DNA from: Micrococcales bacterium
GTDB lineage: Bacteria; Actinomycetota; Actinomycetes; Actinomycetales; Dermatophilaceae
Direction: 5' to 3'
Length of the DNA: 64,000 bases
Assembly (NCBI GenBank): GCA_021287075.1
Contig: JAJTBD010000009.1
Location: 1 to 64,000 of the forward strand
In this document: piece by piece, positions 1-8,804 of the stretch
How positions within the stretch are numbered: the first letter of the stretch is position 1
Layout: the number at the start of each line of letters is the position of its first letter
Position numbers and translations under genes: made by a program
Notes under the pieces: generated by a model
Told to the model about the DNA's origin: nothing
Database searches by the model: none
What the model saw: only the letters and a program-made list of their open reading frames with translations

Positions 1-1425
1 CGCAGAGCCACCGCCTCGACCCGCGGCTGCCATGCCGGAGCCGGAGGCAGGGCGCGCGGCCGTGCCCGAACGCTCAAAACTGGGGACACCGTATTTGCCC
101 GTGCCCGAGGACCCGCGGACCGAGGTCGTCGGCTTGGCACCTGCGCGGCCGGCACCGCCCGCGGAGCCGGTGGCGCCGGACCGGCCGCCGCCCGCGGCAT
201 ACGCGCTGGTCGAGGAGGCGCCTGCCCGCGAGCCGCTGCCGCTGGCATAGCCGGCACCCGACGTCGGCCTCGCGGTCGTCCCGCCAAGGCCCGCGGCATT
301 GACGACGCTGCCGCCCGCGGCGGCCGCCCCGGCACCCAGGGCGCCCACCAGGCCGGAGGTCGCGGACCCGCTGGCCGAATAGCCCGAGCCCGAGAAGGTG
401 CCGCCAGACGTGCCGGCGCCGGCCGCGTAGGTGCCACCCGAGGAGGGGTATGCCGCGGAGCCGCTCGAGACGTGGCCGGACACACTGCCGTCCCCGACGG
501 TGTCGTGGCCGGTGTATCCGGAGTAGTCGGCGCCGGCGGGATAGCCGGAGCCCGCGGAGCCGGCCTGGCTGCCGCCGCCGACGCCGCTGACACCGGAGCC
601 GGACCACTGCTCGGTGCCATAGGACGTGCCGGACGGGCCGCCCCCGGAGTAGCCCACCCCGGTCGAGGGCGTGCTGCCGGAGTCGACGGTGGTGGAGTAG
701 CTGCCGGCATTGCCGTTGTAGGAGCTGTTGACGGACCCGCTGTCGGTGCTGCCGCCGGCGTTGCCGGCATAGGCGGTCGCTCCCGCCCCTGCTGCCGAGC
801 CGCCATAGCTGCTGCCGGACGAGGCCCCGCCGGAGCTCGCGCTCACCGCGGAGGAGGAGTTGGTCACCGAGCCGCCGGAGCTGACGGTGCTCGAGGTCCC
901 GGTGCCCCCGGAGCTGGTGTGGGGGTCGGGATCGGGCGGCGGGATCTGGTCGGCCGCGGCATACATGTCCCTGGTCAGGGCCTCGTAGGCGAGCCGGGCC
1001 TGCTCCTCGCGACGCGCGATGGCGGCGTCGCGCTGGTCGACGACGATCTGCTGGGCCTCCTCGGGGGTCATCCCCTCCACGTCGACGAGCACACGTCGGA
1101 ACTGGCCGCTGATCGTCGGGGTGGGGCCGAGCGCTGTGAAGGCCTCCTGCGCGGTCTCGGCCACGGAGACCGCGCTCTTGACACTGGTCTCGACCGTGCG
1201 GAGGTTCTGGGCGTGCTGGTCGAGGTTCTCCTTCAGCTGGCGCAGCGCCGAGCGGGCGGCGTCACCGGACGCCCCGCCCCATGCCTCGGGGGTCAGTCCG
1301 TCGACCGCCTCCTGGACCGCGAGGGTCAGATCCTCCACGGGGAGGGCAGACCACGACCAGGCAAGCTGCTCGGCGAAGCCGATGTCCCACTCGTTGATCT
1401 TGCCGAGTTGCTCGACATAGCTCAT
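1..1425 (-). CDS. WXG100-like ESX secretion substrate with long Gly/Ser-rich tail (partial, runs off left edge)
   Basis: The open frame starts at ATG 1425, behind an AGGGGG ribosome site, and stays open to base 1, giving at least 475 residues. The first 110 or so residues are helical and carry a W49-G-G turn followed by a heptad-like helix, as in WXG100/PPE-type ESX substrates. From about residue 165 the chain is almost only Gly, Ser, Ala, Thr and Tyr, with no stop visible. It lies downstream of the left-facing mycosin and is probably the last gene seen in that arm. I infer that it is a secreted or surface protein exported by the ESX machine; the target of the tail is unknown. The real C-terminus lies outside the window. 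Confidence 0.8.
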   Translation of the reverse strand, partial: MSYVEQLGKINEWDIGFAEQLAWSWSALPVEDLTLAVQEAVDGLTPEAWGGASGDAARSALRQLKENLDQHAQNLRTVETSVKSAVSVAETAQEAFTALGPTPTISGQFRRVLVDVEGMTPEEAQQIVVDQRDAAIARREEQARLAYEALTRDMYAAADQIPPPDPDPHTSSGGTGTSSTVSSGGSVTNSSSAVSASSGGASSGSSYGGSAAGAGATAYAGNAGGSTDSGSVNSSYNGNAGSYSTTVDSGSTPSTGVGYSGGGPSGTSYGTEQWSGSGVSGVGGGSQAGSAGSGYPAGADYSGYTGHDTVGDGSVSGHVSSGSAAYPSSGGTYAAGAGTSGGTFSGSGYSASGSATSGLVGALGAGAAAAGGSVVNAAGLGGTTARPTSGAGYASGSGSRAGASSTSAYAAGGGRSGATGSAGGAGRAGAKPTTSVRGSSGTGKYGVPSFERSGTAARPASGSGMAAAGRGGGSA

Positions 1426-1552
1426 CGCGTCCCCCTACACAGGTGCGTCTCGGCCCGCCGGGCCGCTCCGGATTCGTCAGTCATTGTCGCGGGTGCGCGC
1501 GGGGGACTCCAGCCCCGGCGCAGGTTGTCCACAGGGGAGAACTCCCCGTCGC

Positions 1553-3070
1553 TCAGCCACGTCGCCCCCCTGCCGGTCGGCGCCGCAGGAGGAGGTATGC
1601 CGCCCCGGCCGCGGCCAGCGCCACGAGGCCGCCGGCGAGCAGCACTCCCGCGCCGACGCCCGCACCGTCGCGGGAGCTCGCATCGGAGGCCTGCGGCTGC
1701 GGCGGGCTGGTCGACGTCCCTGATGCCGTGCCGGCCGCCCCGCTGGAGGGGGACGCGCTGCCGGCCTGGGGGCTGCTCGCGGCCGTGGTGGCCGAGGCAG
1801 TGGGGGCGGGCGGGTCGACGGAGCGTCGACGGGCGGGCGAGATGGTCGGGGTGATGTCCGGCTCCACGCTCGTGCGGTCCTGGATGCTCGCGTCCGGCGC
1901 GCGTCCGGTGACCTCCTCATAGGTCGGCGTGGTGTTGCCCGACATGAGCGCAGGGTTGTAGCCGCCTCGTCCGGTGGGGTCGTGCCTGACCATGTCGGCC
2001 GGGGCGAAGACCCCCCACCCGAGCTTGCCGTCCCGGCCCCAGGCGGTCCCGGCGTTGACCCTGCGGAAGCTGTGCGTGTAGCCGACCTTGCCGGAGGCGT
2101 CCTTGGTGCCCGTGCGCCCCGGCAGATACATCATCAGCGCCAGGATCTCCTCGGCCGTCGCCTTGGGGTATTTGGACCAGACCGCGGCCAGTCCCCCGGC
2201 GACCAGCGCCGTCGAGACCGAGCTGCCGCTGGACCACGAGTCGGGGCGGTAGGCGTTGCCGTAGACGGCCGGCGCCTCGATGTTGACCCCGGGCGCCGCC
2301 ACGTCGTAGTCGCGCGGGATCGCCTGGAGGGTGGGCGGGATGTCCTCCCCCAGCCTGACGTTGTGATCGACGTCGACGACGGAGATCACGCCGTTGAGGT
2401 TGGCGGGGGGACCCATCCGGCCATGGGCGTCGCCGACCGAGGCGACGACGATCACGCCGCGTTTCAGGGCGTACGCGACCGCGCTGGCGACGTCGGGGCT
2501 GTATTCGGTCGTCAGGCTGATGCTGATCACGTTGACGCCCTTGTCGGTCGCGTCCCGCATCGCCCGGGAGAGGGCCCCGGCGATGCCGTCGCTCCTGACG
2601 GGCGGGGCGATGTCGGGGTCCTCGCAGCCGATGCTGCCGCTCGCTCGCTCGGTCACCTCGTGGGAGACCTGGTAGTAGCGAAGCCCGGCGTCGGGGGCGA
2701 TGCCGTCCGGACCGGTGACCAGCGCGGCCATCGTCGTGCCGTGGCGGGCCTCGTCGGTGCGCCGCGTCGGCACATAGGACTTCTCGCTCTTGCGCCGGCA
2801 ATAGCTCGTCGCGGAGATGAGGCTGCCCGTGAGGGCGGGCGCGTCCGGCCACAGGTGCCCGTCCAGGACGGCGACGGTCTTGCCCTTGCCCGTCGCGCCG
2901 GCGCGGTGCAGCTCGTCGATGCCCATCGCGTCGCGCCACCACCGGGGCCCGGGCTGCGCGGCGGCGGCCGCCGCGGCGGGCTGGGCAGGCGCCGCGGCAC
3001 CGATGCTGGCGCCGGGCAGGATCACCATGGCCGCCCCCACGAGCGCGGCAGTCAGGGCCCGCGGTGTCAC
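1553..3070 (-). CDS. Mycosin-like S8 serine protease of ESX locus, atypical active site
   Basis: This is a 505-residue subtilase with an N-terminal signal peptide (about 1-28) and a C-terminal membrane segment (about 472-495) followed by arginines, the architecture of ESX mycosins. The catalytic Asp is D70 in VLDG, His is H110 in RHGT, and Ser is S284 in GSSVS. The oxyanion position, normally Asn in AAGN, reads SVGD with D214. C91 and C149 may form a disulfide. A Pro/Ser/Thr-rich linker precedes the membrane anchor. The GTG start at 3070 overlaps the stop of the upstream gene as GTGA. A second mycosin with canonical residues lies at 7423-8760, so this copy may have a specialised or reduced activity. 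Confidence 0.88.
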   Translation of the reverse strand: MTPRALTAALVGAAMVILPGASIGAAAPAQPAAAAAAAQPGPRWWRDAMGIDELHRAGATGKGKTVAVLDGHLWPDAPALTGSLISATSYCRRKSEKSYVPTRRTDEARHGTTMAALVTGPDGIAPDAGLRYYQVSHEVTERASGSIGCEDPDIAPPVRSDGIAGALSRAMRDATDKGVNVISISLTTEYSPDVASAVAYALKRGVIVVASVGDAHGRMGPPANLNGVISVVDVDHNVRLGEDIPPTLQAIPRDYDVAAPGVNIEAPAVYGNAYRPDSWSSGSSVSTALVAGGLAAVWSKYPKATAEEILALMMYLPGRTGTKDASGKVGYTHSFRRVNAGTAWGRDGKLGWGVFAPADMVRHDPTGRGGYNPALMSGNTTPTYEEVTGRAPDASIQDRTSVEPDITPTISPARRRSVDPPAPTASATTAASSPQAGSASPSSGAAGTASGTSTSPPQPQASDASSRDGAGVGAGVLLAGGLVALAAAGAAYLLLRRRPAGGRRG

Positions 3071-3681
3071 GGGGTGGGGTCGTTGGCCGCGTACGGGTTC
3101 TGGTTGGCCTGCGCGGAGGTCTGCCCCTCGGGTGCGGTCGGCGCCGGCGCCGCAGACTGGGTGCTCGGGGTGCCTGCCGCCGTCGCCGGCGCGGTGCCGC
3201 CCGGCGCGCCCTGGCCCGGCGCGCTCTGCGTGCCGCCAGCTGCCGTGTTGGGCGCGTTGGACTGGCCGCCTGCCGGGCCGGCGGGGGTCTGCTGGTGATA
3301 GCCGTGCTGCTCGGCCTGCTCGTCGCGGGTGCGGTCGCGGACCGTGGTGGACTGGTAGCCACCGGTCGGGGTCAGCGAGATCTGCTGGAGGCGGGCGGCG
3401 GCGTCGGCGTCGTTGGTGACCATGATCGTGTGCGACTCATCGAGGGCCGCGAGGGTGTTCTCGATGTCCTTCTGGACGGCCTTGAGGGTGGCGACATAGA
3501 CCGCCTGCTTCTGGAGGAGGTAGTTGGCGAAGACGGTGGCGGCCGGGACGCTCGAGAACCGGCTGGTGGCCGGCGTCGCCCTCTCATCGGTGATCTCCCG
3601 CACCGCCTTGGTGCTCAGCTCGTTCCACTCCTGCGCGTCCGTGATGACCTGCTGGACCTTGACCGGGTCGAACTCCGGCAT
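3067..3681 (-). CDS. ESX-locus helical protein with disordered tail
   Basis: The 204-residue protein has a helical first half (about 1-110, many Ala, Gln, Asp and Leu) and a low-complexity second half rich in Gly, Ala, Pro, Gln and Thr. No signal peptide or membrane segment is visible. It sits between the WXG100 pair and the left-facing mycosin, and its stop overlaps the mycosin start by four bases. By position it is an ESX-secreted or ESX-associated protein; I recognise no named family. The ATG start at 3681 has GAGGGG about seven bases upstream. Confidence 0.75.
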   Translation of the reverse strand: MPEFDPVKVQQVITDAQEWNELSTKAVREITDERATPATSRFSSVPAATVFANYLLQKQAVYVATLKAVQKDIENTLAALDESHTIMVTNDADAAARLQQISLTPTGGYQSTTVRDRTRDEQAEQHGYHQQTPAGPAGGQSNAPNTAAGGTQSAPGQGAPGGTAPATAAGTPSTQSAAPAPTAPEGQTSAQANQNPYAANDPTP

Positions 3682-3792
3682 CGTTCCCCTCCTGCGTCGG
3701 TGGTGCTGACTCGACTATGCCCGACCACGGCGGTGCCGGCACGTCCGCACTTGCGTCGGACGTCCCGGCACCACCGAAGGCGTGCGAGGTGG

Positions 3793-4083
3793 TCAGGACC
3801 AGAGGCCGGTGTTGTGGCGCTCGCCCTGCTGGAAGCCCTCGTTGCTCTCCTGGACGGCCGAGCCGATCTGGTTGAGCAGGAGGTTCATCTCCTTGATGGC
3901 CGACTCCCACTCGGAGCGCGCCGAGAAGTAGGCCTCGGAGGCGCCACCGGTCCAGTTCTCGCGCTCCTTGTTGAGGAACTCCTCGAGCTGGTTGAGGCGG
4001 TCGTCGAGCGCCTTGGCGCCGGTCTTGATGTCCTCGGCCGCAGCGTTGATCTGGCCGAAGTCCTGCTGGATGGTGCCGCTCAT
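3793..4083 (-). CDS. WXG100 family type VII secretion target (EsxA/EsxB-like)
   Basis: This is a 96-residue all-helical protein with the hallmark W44-T-G46 turn between two amphipathic helices, the usual WXG100 length and shape. WXG100 proteins form helical hairpin dimers that are exported by the ESX machine. The adjacent 102-residue WXG protein, 14 bases upstream, is the natural partner. No Sec signal is present, as expected. The C-terminus (RHNTGLWS) lacks an obvious YxxxD/E export signal, so the partner or another protein may supply it. The ATG start at 4083 follows GAGGGG. Confidence 0.92.
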   Translation of the reverse strand: MSGTIQQDFGQINAAAEDIKTGAKALDDRLNQLEEFLNKERENWTGGASEAYFSARSEWESAIKEMNLLLNQIGSAVQESNEGFQQGERHNTGLWS

Positions 4084-4097
4084 TGGTGTATCCCCTC

Positions 4098-4406
4098 TCA
4101 GAGGCCGGAGCCGAGCTTGCTGAAGGACGACTGGGCAGCGTCGTCGTGCTGGGTGTAGGTCGACTGCGACGAGCGCAGGTTCTGCTCGAAGGTGTCGAGC
4201 ACGCGGGTGATCCGCTTCTGCTGCTCCTCCCAGCGGGCCATCAGGCCGGTGAACTGGGTGGCGGACGAGCCCTTCCAGTAGCTGCCGACCGTGCTGAGCT
4301 TGTTGCGCAGGTCGTTGATGAGCTTGTCGAGGTCCTGGTGGGCCTCACGGGTCGCGTCTGCGCCGCGGAGGATTGCACCCTCGGCAGCGGTGATCTGACC
4401 AGACAT
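4098..4406 (-). CDS. WXG100 family type VII secretion target (EsxB/EsxA-like)
   Basis: This 102-residue helix-turn-helix protein has W44-K-G46 at its turn, the typical WXG100 signature. It is the first gene of the left-facing ESX arm and is followed at 14 bases by a second WXG100 gene, so the two probably form a heterodimer. The start ATG at 4406 is preceded by GAGGAGA at good spacing. The region upstream is shared with the divergent eccD and contains a 12-base direct repeat (4454-4465, 4472-4483) that may be a regulatory site. Confidence 0.92.
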   Translation of the reverse strand: MSGQITAAEGAILRGADATREAHQDLDKLINDLRNKLSTVGSYWKGSSATQFTGLMARWEEQQKRITRVLDTFEQNLRSSQSTYTQHDDAAQSSFSKLGSGL

Positions 4407-4453
4407 TGTGTCTCCTCGTCACTCGTGGTGCGCCCCCTGTGGGAGCACGTGCC

Positions 4454-4483
4454 TTGCCTGTCGGCCGGTCATTGCCTGTCGGC
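4454..4483. promoter_or_regulatory. 12-bp direct repeat in the divergent ESX promoter region
   Basis: The sequence TTGCCTGTCGGC occurs at 4454-4465 and again at 4472-4483, an 18-base period. It lies in the 285-base gap between the WXG100 gene (-) and eccD (+), about 50-75 bases before the WXG100 start codon. The repetition is seen directly; a regulator-binding role is inference. Nothing else distinct was found in this gap. Confidence 0.4.
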
Positions 4484-4691
4484 TCTGGTTTGCGAACCTT
4501 CCCCGAAGGCTCGATGAGGACACTAGGCGAGGATCCAAGGGGAGGGAATGGGGAGCACTCCCCACTCCGGTGCCGGCGGCCACCGTGCCCGCGCCGCCCG
4601 CGCTCGCGCCCGTCTATGCTCGGACGTGGCCCGAGCACGACGGGCCGGTGCCGCGTCGCGGCGGCGAGAGCACGCATCAAGGGGAAAAGCG

Positions 4692-6050
4692 TTGTCACAG
4701 AGCCAGATTGACGCCGGAGCCAGTGGGTCCGGCGTGAGCTCGTTGATCCGTGTGTCGGTCAGCTCGGGATCCCGTCGTGCCGACCTGGGGGTCCCCGGCG
4801 GCATACCCGTCGCGGAGATGCTGCCCGGTCTGGCCCGGGAGCTCGGCCAGCTCGACGTCCAGACCGCCGGGCACCGCTTCGAGCTGGTCCGCGCCGACGG
4901 GCGCCCGCTCGACCCCCGCCTCCCGCTCGCCGCGCAGGGCGTCACCGACGGGCACGTCCTCACCCTCGCCATGGCCGACCGCGCCGCCCCCAAGGTCTAT
5001 GACGACGTCGTCGAGGCCGTCTCTGATCTCGTCGAGTCCGAGTTCGCCCCCTGGACCGCCGAGCACAGCGCCCGCACCGCGCTCGCCGCAGCGCTCACCC
5101 TCTTCGCCGCCGGGGCCCTGGCGCTGTTCGTCCAGCGCCAGGAGGGCGCGCTGGTCGCCGCCATGGCTGGGGCGGTCGCGCTGCTCCTGCTCATCACGGG
5201 CGCGGTCCTCTCGCGGCTGCGCCTCCAGCACGTCGCCGGCGCCGGCCTGGCCGTCGCTGCCGCGGTGTATGCCGCGGTCTCCGGCGCGGCCCTCAGCGGC
5301 CAGGACGACCTGTGGGGCGAGCCCGCGCTCTTTGCCGGTGCCGGGATGGTGCTGGCCGGCGGGCTCGGCATGCTCGCGGTCGCCCGCCATCGCCTCGTCG
5401 TCGCGGCCACGGTCCTGCTCGGTCTCGCGCTGGCGGCGCTGGGCGGTCTGACCCATGTCTCGGGCTATGACCGCACCCACGTGGCCGCGGGCGTCTTCGC
5501 GCTCGCCGTCCTCGCCGGCACCGCGATCCCCTGGTTCGGCCTCTCGAGCGCCCGGCTGAGCGCCAACGCCCCGCGTACCGACGCCGAGATCACCGGCCCC
5601 GCGCCCGAGGTCGACGGCGCGACGGTGCGGGGCCAGGTCCGCTTCGGTCACGAGCTGATGGTCGGGCTCGCGGTCGGCACGGGCGCCGTCGCGCTCCTGG
5701 CCACCCCGCACACCGCGCGTGGGGGCGTCTCGGCGCTGGCCATGCTCGTGGTCGGGTATGCCGCGGTGCTCCTGGGCGCGCGCCACAGCCGGACCCGCGC
5801 GACCGTCACCATCGCCATGGTCACCGGCATCGCGGGGATCGCGCTGGCCGCGCTCAGCGCGGCCGGCTGGCACCCGGCCTGGCGACCGACCATCGCCGTC
5901 GTGCTCGCCGGCGCGGCCGCGCTCATCGTCACCCTCGCCCTGCTGGCACCCAAGGCGCGGGTGCGGCTCGGCCGGCTCGGCGACATCGTCGAGGGGGCCG
6001 CGATCGTCGCCCTGGTGCCCCTCGCGCTGATCGTCACCGGGGTGATCTGA
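4692..6050 (+). CDS. eccD: EccD-like ESX type VII secretion membrane protein
   Basis: The protein has an N-terminal ubiquitin-like (YukD) domain at about 14-95 (RVSV...LRE-type strands, ending DGHVLTLAMAD), followed by a long hydrophobic region with about eleven membrane segments, as in EccD. EccD forms the membrane ring of the ESX channel with EccB, EccC and EccE. I chose TTG at 4692 because AAGGGG lies seven bases before it; an in-frame ATG at 4548 would add an arginine-rich, non-conserved leader. Length from TTG is 452 residues. It is followed two bases later by eccB, and the two genes are co-directional with mycP. Confidence 0.9.
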   Translation: MSQSQIDAGASGSGVSSLIRVSVSSGSRRADLGVPGGIPVAEMLPGLARELGQLDVQTAGHRFELVRADGRPLDPRLPLAAQGVTDGHVLTLAMADRAAPKVYDDVVEAVSDLVESEFAPWTAEHSARTALAAALTLFAAGALALFVQRQEGALVAAMAGAVALLLLITGAVLSRLRLQHVAGAGLAVAAAVYAAVSGAALSGQDDLWGEPALFAGAGMVLAGGLGMLAVARHRLVVAATVLLGLALAALGGLTHVSGYDRTHVAAGVFALAVLAGTAIPWFGLSSARLSANAPRTDAEITGPAPEVDGATVRGQVRFGHELMVGLAVGTGAVALLATPHTARGGVSALAMLVVGYAAVLLGARHSRTRATVTIAMVTGIAGIALAALSAAGWHPAWRPTIAVVLAGAAALIVTLALLAPKARVRLGRLGDIVEGAAIVALVPLALIVTGVI

Positions 6051-6052
6051 GC

Positions 6053-7426
6053 GTGGCGAGCAAGAAGGACCTCGCCGACGCCCAGTCGTTCAGCCGGCGG
6101 CGGCTTGTCACGGCATTCGTCAGCGGTGCGCCCGGTGGGCGCGAGATCGAGCCGCAGCGACCCATGCGAGCAGTCGTGGGCGGCCTCGCCGTGGCGCTGC
6201 TGCTCGGGGTCGGCAGCTATGCCGCGGGCTTCCTCAAGAGCACCCCACCCAAGGGCTGGGACGACAACAAGCTGATCGTCGCCAAGGACACCGGCGAGCG
6301 CTATGTCGCGATCAAGCGCCGCCTCTATCCGGTCATCAACACCACCAGCGGGCGGCTGCTGATCCCGTCGGAGGCCTTCAAGGTCTATTCGGTCGACTCC
6401 GGCCGCATCGCCAAGTCGCCCAAGGGCGACCAGATCGGGATCGTGGGGGCACCCGACAGCCTCACCGCCCCCGCCCAGCTGAGCAACAGCGGCTGGCGTG
6501 CCTGCACCAGCCCGAGCGGCGGCGTGGCGGCCCAGGTCGGCGCGTCGGCACGGTCGGTGCCGGCCCCCGACAAGGCCGTGGTCGCAGTCGCCGACGGCAT
6601 CACCTCGGTGATCACCGACGGCCACCGCCTCCCGATCCCCAAGGGCGAGGAGGACAACGTCCTGCGCGCCCTCAGCCTCGAGAGCGCCCAGCGCATCCGC
6701 ACCACCTCCCGGTGGACCCAGCTCTTCCCCGAGGGCACGGCCGCCCGCAAGGTGGAGCTCCCCGGCTTCGGCAAGCCCCTGCCCAACCTCCCGGCGGGCG
6801 CGTCGGCCGGCTCGATCCTCGCCGTGGGCTCCGGCGCCGAGGAGCGACGCTATCTCGTCACGCCCGAGGGCGAGCTGGACCCGGTCAACCCCTTCTGGGA
6901 GGCGCTCTATCGGCTGGGGCGGGGTGCGACCGTGCCCGAGAAGCCGATCGCCACGACCACGGCCCAGCTCTCCCAGCTCAAGAGCGCCGCCCGGCCCGTG
7001 GTGCCCCATGACTGGCCGACCGCCATCCCCCAGGAGCTGACCACCGCGGCCTGCGCCACCCTGGTCCCCGACACCGCGGCGCCGGGCCAGCCGGCCACCG
7101 CCCACGCGGAGCTGACCACGACACCGGAGGCGATCGAGCTCCCCCGGTCGGGTCTGCAGACCCGCGTCGACGTCGGCACGGGCGCGCTCGTGCAGGCCAC
7201 CGCCCAGGGGGTCCCCGGCCGCGGGCCGGTGTATGCCGTGGACCAGGCCGCCCGCTACTACGCGGTCGTCGGCGATGGGCAGGTGCCGCTCAAGGAGGTG
7301 CTGGGCCGGCTGGGCTACGCCCCCGAGGACGTCAGCCCGGCACCGCAGCCCTGGCTGGAGCTGTTCACGGCCGGCCCGCGCCTGAGCGTCAAGGACGCCC
7401 AGACAGTGGTGACGGGAGCACCGTGA
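6053..7426 (+). CDS. eccB: EccB ESX type VII secretion protein
   Basis: This 457-residue protein has a short cytoplasmic N-terminus (about 1-40), one membrane segment (about 42-65) and a large extracytoplasmic domain, the EccB plan. EccB is an essential periplasmic part of the ESX core and is proposed to hydrolyse ATP or hold the pore. Its GTG start follows the eccD stop by two bases, and its stop overlaps the mycP start as GTGA, so eccD-eccB-mycP is one transcription and translation unit. No eccC (FtsK-like ATPase) follows, so that gene must lie elsewhere, most likely beyond the left edge. Confidence 0.93.
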   Translation: MASKKDLADAQSFSRRRLVTAFVSGAPGGREIEPQRPMRAVVGGLAVALLLGVGSYAAGFLKSTPPKGWDDNKLIVAKDTGERYVAIKRRLYPVINTTSGRLLIPSEAFKVYSVDSGRIAKSPKGDQIGIVGAPDSLTAPAQLSNSGWRACTSPSGGVAAQVGASARSVPAPDKAVVAVADGITSVITDGHRLPIPKGEEDNVLRALSLESAQRIRTTSRWTQLFPEGTAARKVELPGFGKPLPNLPAGASAGSILAVGSGAEERRYLVTPEGELDPVNPFWEALYRLGRGATVPEKPIATTTAQLSQLKSAARPVVPHDWPTAIPQELTTAACATLVPDTAAPGQPATAHAELTTTPEAIELPRSGLQTRVDVGTGALVQATAQGVPGRGPVYAVDQAARYYAVVGDGQVPLKEVLGRLGYAPEDVSPAPQPWLELFTAGPRLSVKDAQTVVTGAP

Positions 7427-8760
7427 CCGGGCCCGCGGCATACCGGCGAGGGGCACGCAGGCTGGGCGCGGCGGTCCTGGCCGGGTGTCTGCTGGCCGGC
7501 AGCGCGCTCGCCGCCCCCGCCCTGGCCGACACCACCCCCTCCCCCAGCGGCTCGACGCCCGCCGCCCAGGAGTGCAAGGCGGGCAAGGTCCGCTATGACC
7601 CGGCGACACCACCGGCCCTCGTGCGGCTCGGCGCGGAGCGGGCGTGGACGATGGCCACCGGCGCGGGGGTCACCGTCGCGGTCGTCGACTCCGGCGTCAA
7701 CGGCCGCAACGGGCACTTCAGCAGCGACCCGGCCTCACCCACCGGCGGCCGCCTGCTCGACGGCACCAGCCTCGTGCCCGGCACCAAGTGGGCCACCGAG
7801 GACCTCGCCGGCCACGGCACCGCCGCCGCCGGCATCATCGCGGCCGGCACCCGCGAGGACTCCGGGGTCGTCGGCCTCGCCAGGGACGCCACGATCCTGC
7901 CGGTGCGCGTCTATGCCGACGAGTCCGACCAGGCGATCAAGGCCGGCATGGGCCCCAACGCCGCACGGCTCGCCCAGGGCATCCGCTATGCCGCATCGCA
8001 CGGCGCCAGGATCATCAACGTCTCGATGAGCACCACCCAGGACCTGCCCGAACTGCGCAGCGCGGTCCAGGCCGCCACCGCCTCCGGCTCGCTCGTCGTG
8101 GCCTCGGCCGGCAATCTCGAGAAGCGGGGCGATGACGACCCCGTCGCCGCGCTCTATCCCGGCGCCTATCCCGAGGTGCTCACGGTGGCAGCCGCCGGCC
8201 CCGACGACGCGGTCACCGACGCTACCTTCCAGGGCCCCCACGTCGACGTGTCCGCCCCGGGCAGCGAGGTCCTGACCACCTTCATGGACGCCGGGGACTG
8301 CGTGCTGGCGACCGGCGCGCCCTCGACGAGCTGGGCCACGGCATACGCCAGCGCAGCGGCCGCCCTTGTCGCACAACGCTTCCCGAGCGAGAAGCCCGCG
8401 GAGTGGAAGCACCGGCTGGAGGCGACCGCGTCCCGGCCCCAGCGGGACCGCCGCGATGACGCCACAGGCTGGGGGCTGATCCAGCCCACCGAGGCGCTCA
8501 CCCTCGTCGACGACGGCTCACTGGCCGGCCCCGCCGCCCCCGGCCGCACCAAGCAGCCGGCCGAGCCCGCGCCGGCCCAGCAGATCGATCTGCGGGCCGT
8601 GCCCGACCCAGAGCGCACTGCGGTCACCGCCTCCCTCTGGTGGGCGCTGGCCGGGACGACCGCCGTCCTCGCCCTCACCCTCCTCGCCCTCCTGGGCCGC
8701 GAGCTGCGGGCCCGTCGCGCGGCCCGCGCCGTCCCGCGCGCCAGGCGGCGACCGGCCTGA
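7423..8760 (+). CDS. mycP: Type VII secretion-associated mycosin (S8 serine protease)
   Basis: This 445-residue membrane-anchored subtilase has a signal peptide (about 12-36, ending ALA), catalytic D89 (VVDSG), H131 (GHGT), oxyanion N231 (SAGN) and Ser303 in STSWATAY. A C-terminal membrane helix (about 404-427) precedes an Arg-rich tail. Mycosins are membrane-tethered and needed for ESX secretion. Compared with the other mycosin in this window, all four catalytic positions are canonical, so this is probably the active housekeeping copy. The GTG start at 7423 overlaps the eccB stop. Confidence 0.93.
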   Translation: MTGPAAYRRGARRLGAAVLAGCLLAGSALAAPALADTTPSPSGSTPAAQECKAGKVRYDPATPPALVRLGAERAWTMATGAGVTVAVVDSGVNGRNGHFSSDPASPTGGRLLDGTSLVPGTKWATEDLAGHGTAAAGIIAAGTREDSGVVGLARDATILPVRVYADESDQAIKAGMGPNAARLAQGIRYAASHGARIINVSMSTTQDLPELRSAVQAATASGSLVVASAGNLEKRGDDDPVAALYPGAYPEVLTVAAAGPDDAVTDATFQGPHVDVSAPGSEVLTTFMDAGDCVLATGAPSTSWATAYASAAAALVAQRFPSEKPAEWKHRLEATASRPQRDRRDDATGWGLIQPTEALTLVDDGSLAGPAAPGRTKQPAEPAPAQQIDLRAVPDPERTAVTASLWWALAGTTAVLALTLLALLGRELRARRAARAVPRARRRPA

Positions 8761-8804
8761 TACCGGTTGGTCTGCGGCATACCCCCTCTGGGACAATGTG
8801 CGCC

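Noticed and set aside
4548..4691. ATG at 4548 as the eccD start
   Set aside because: It would add 48 Arg/Ala-rich residues with no family support, while TTG 4692 has a good AAGGGG site just before the ubiquitin-like domain.
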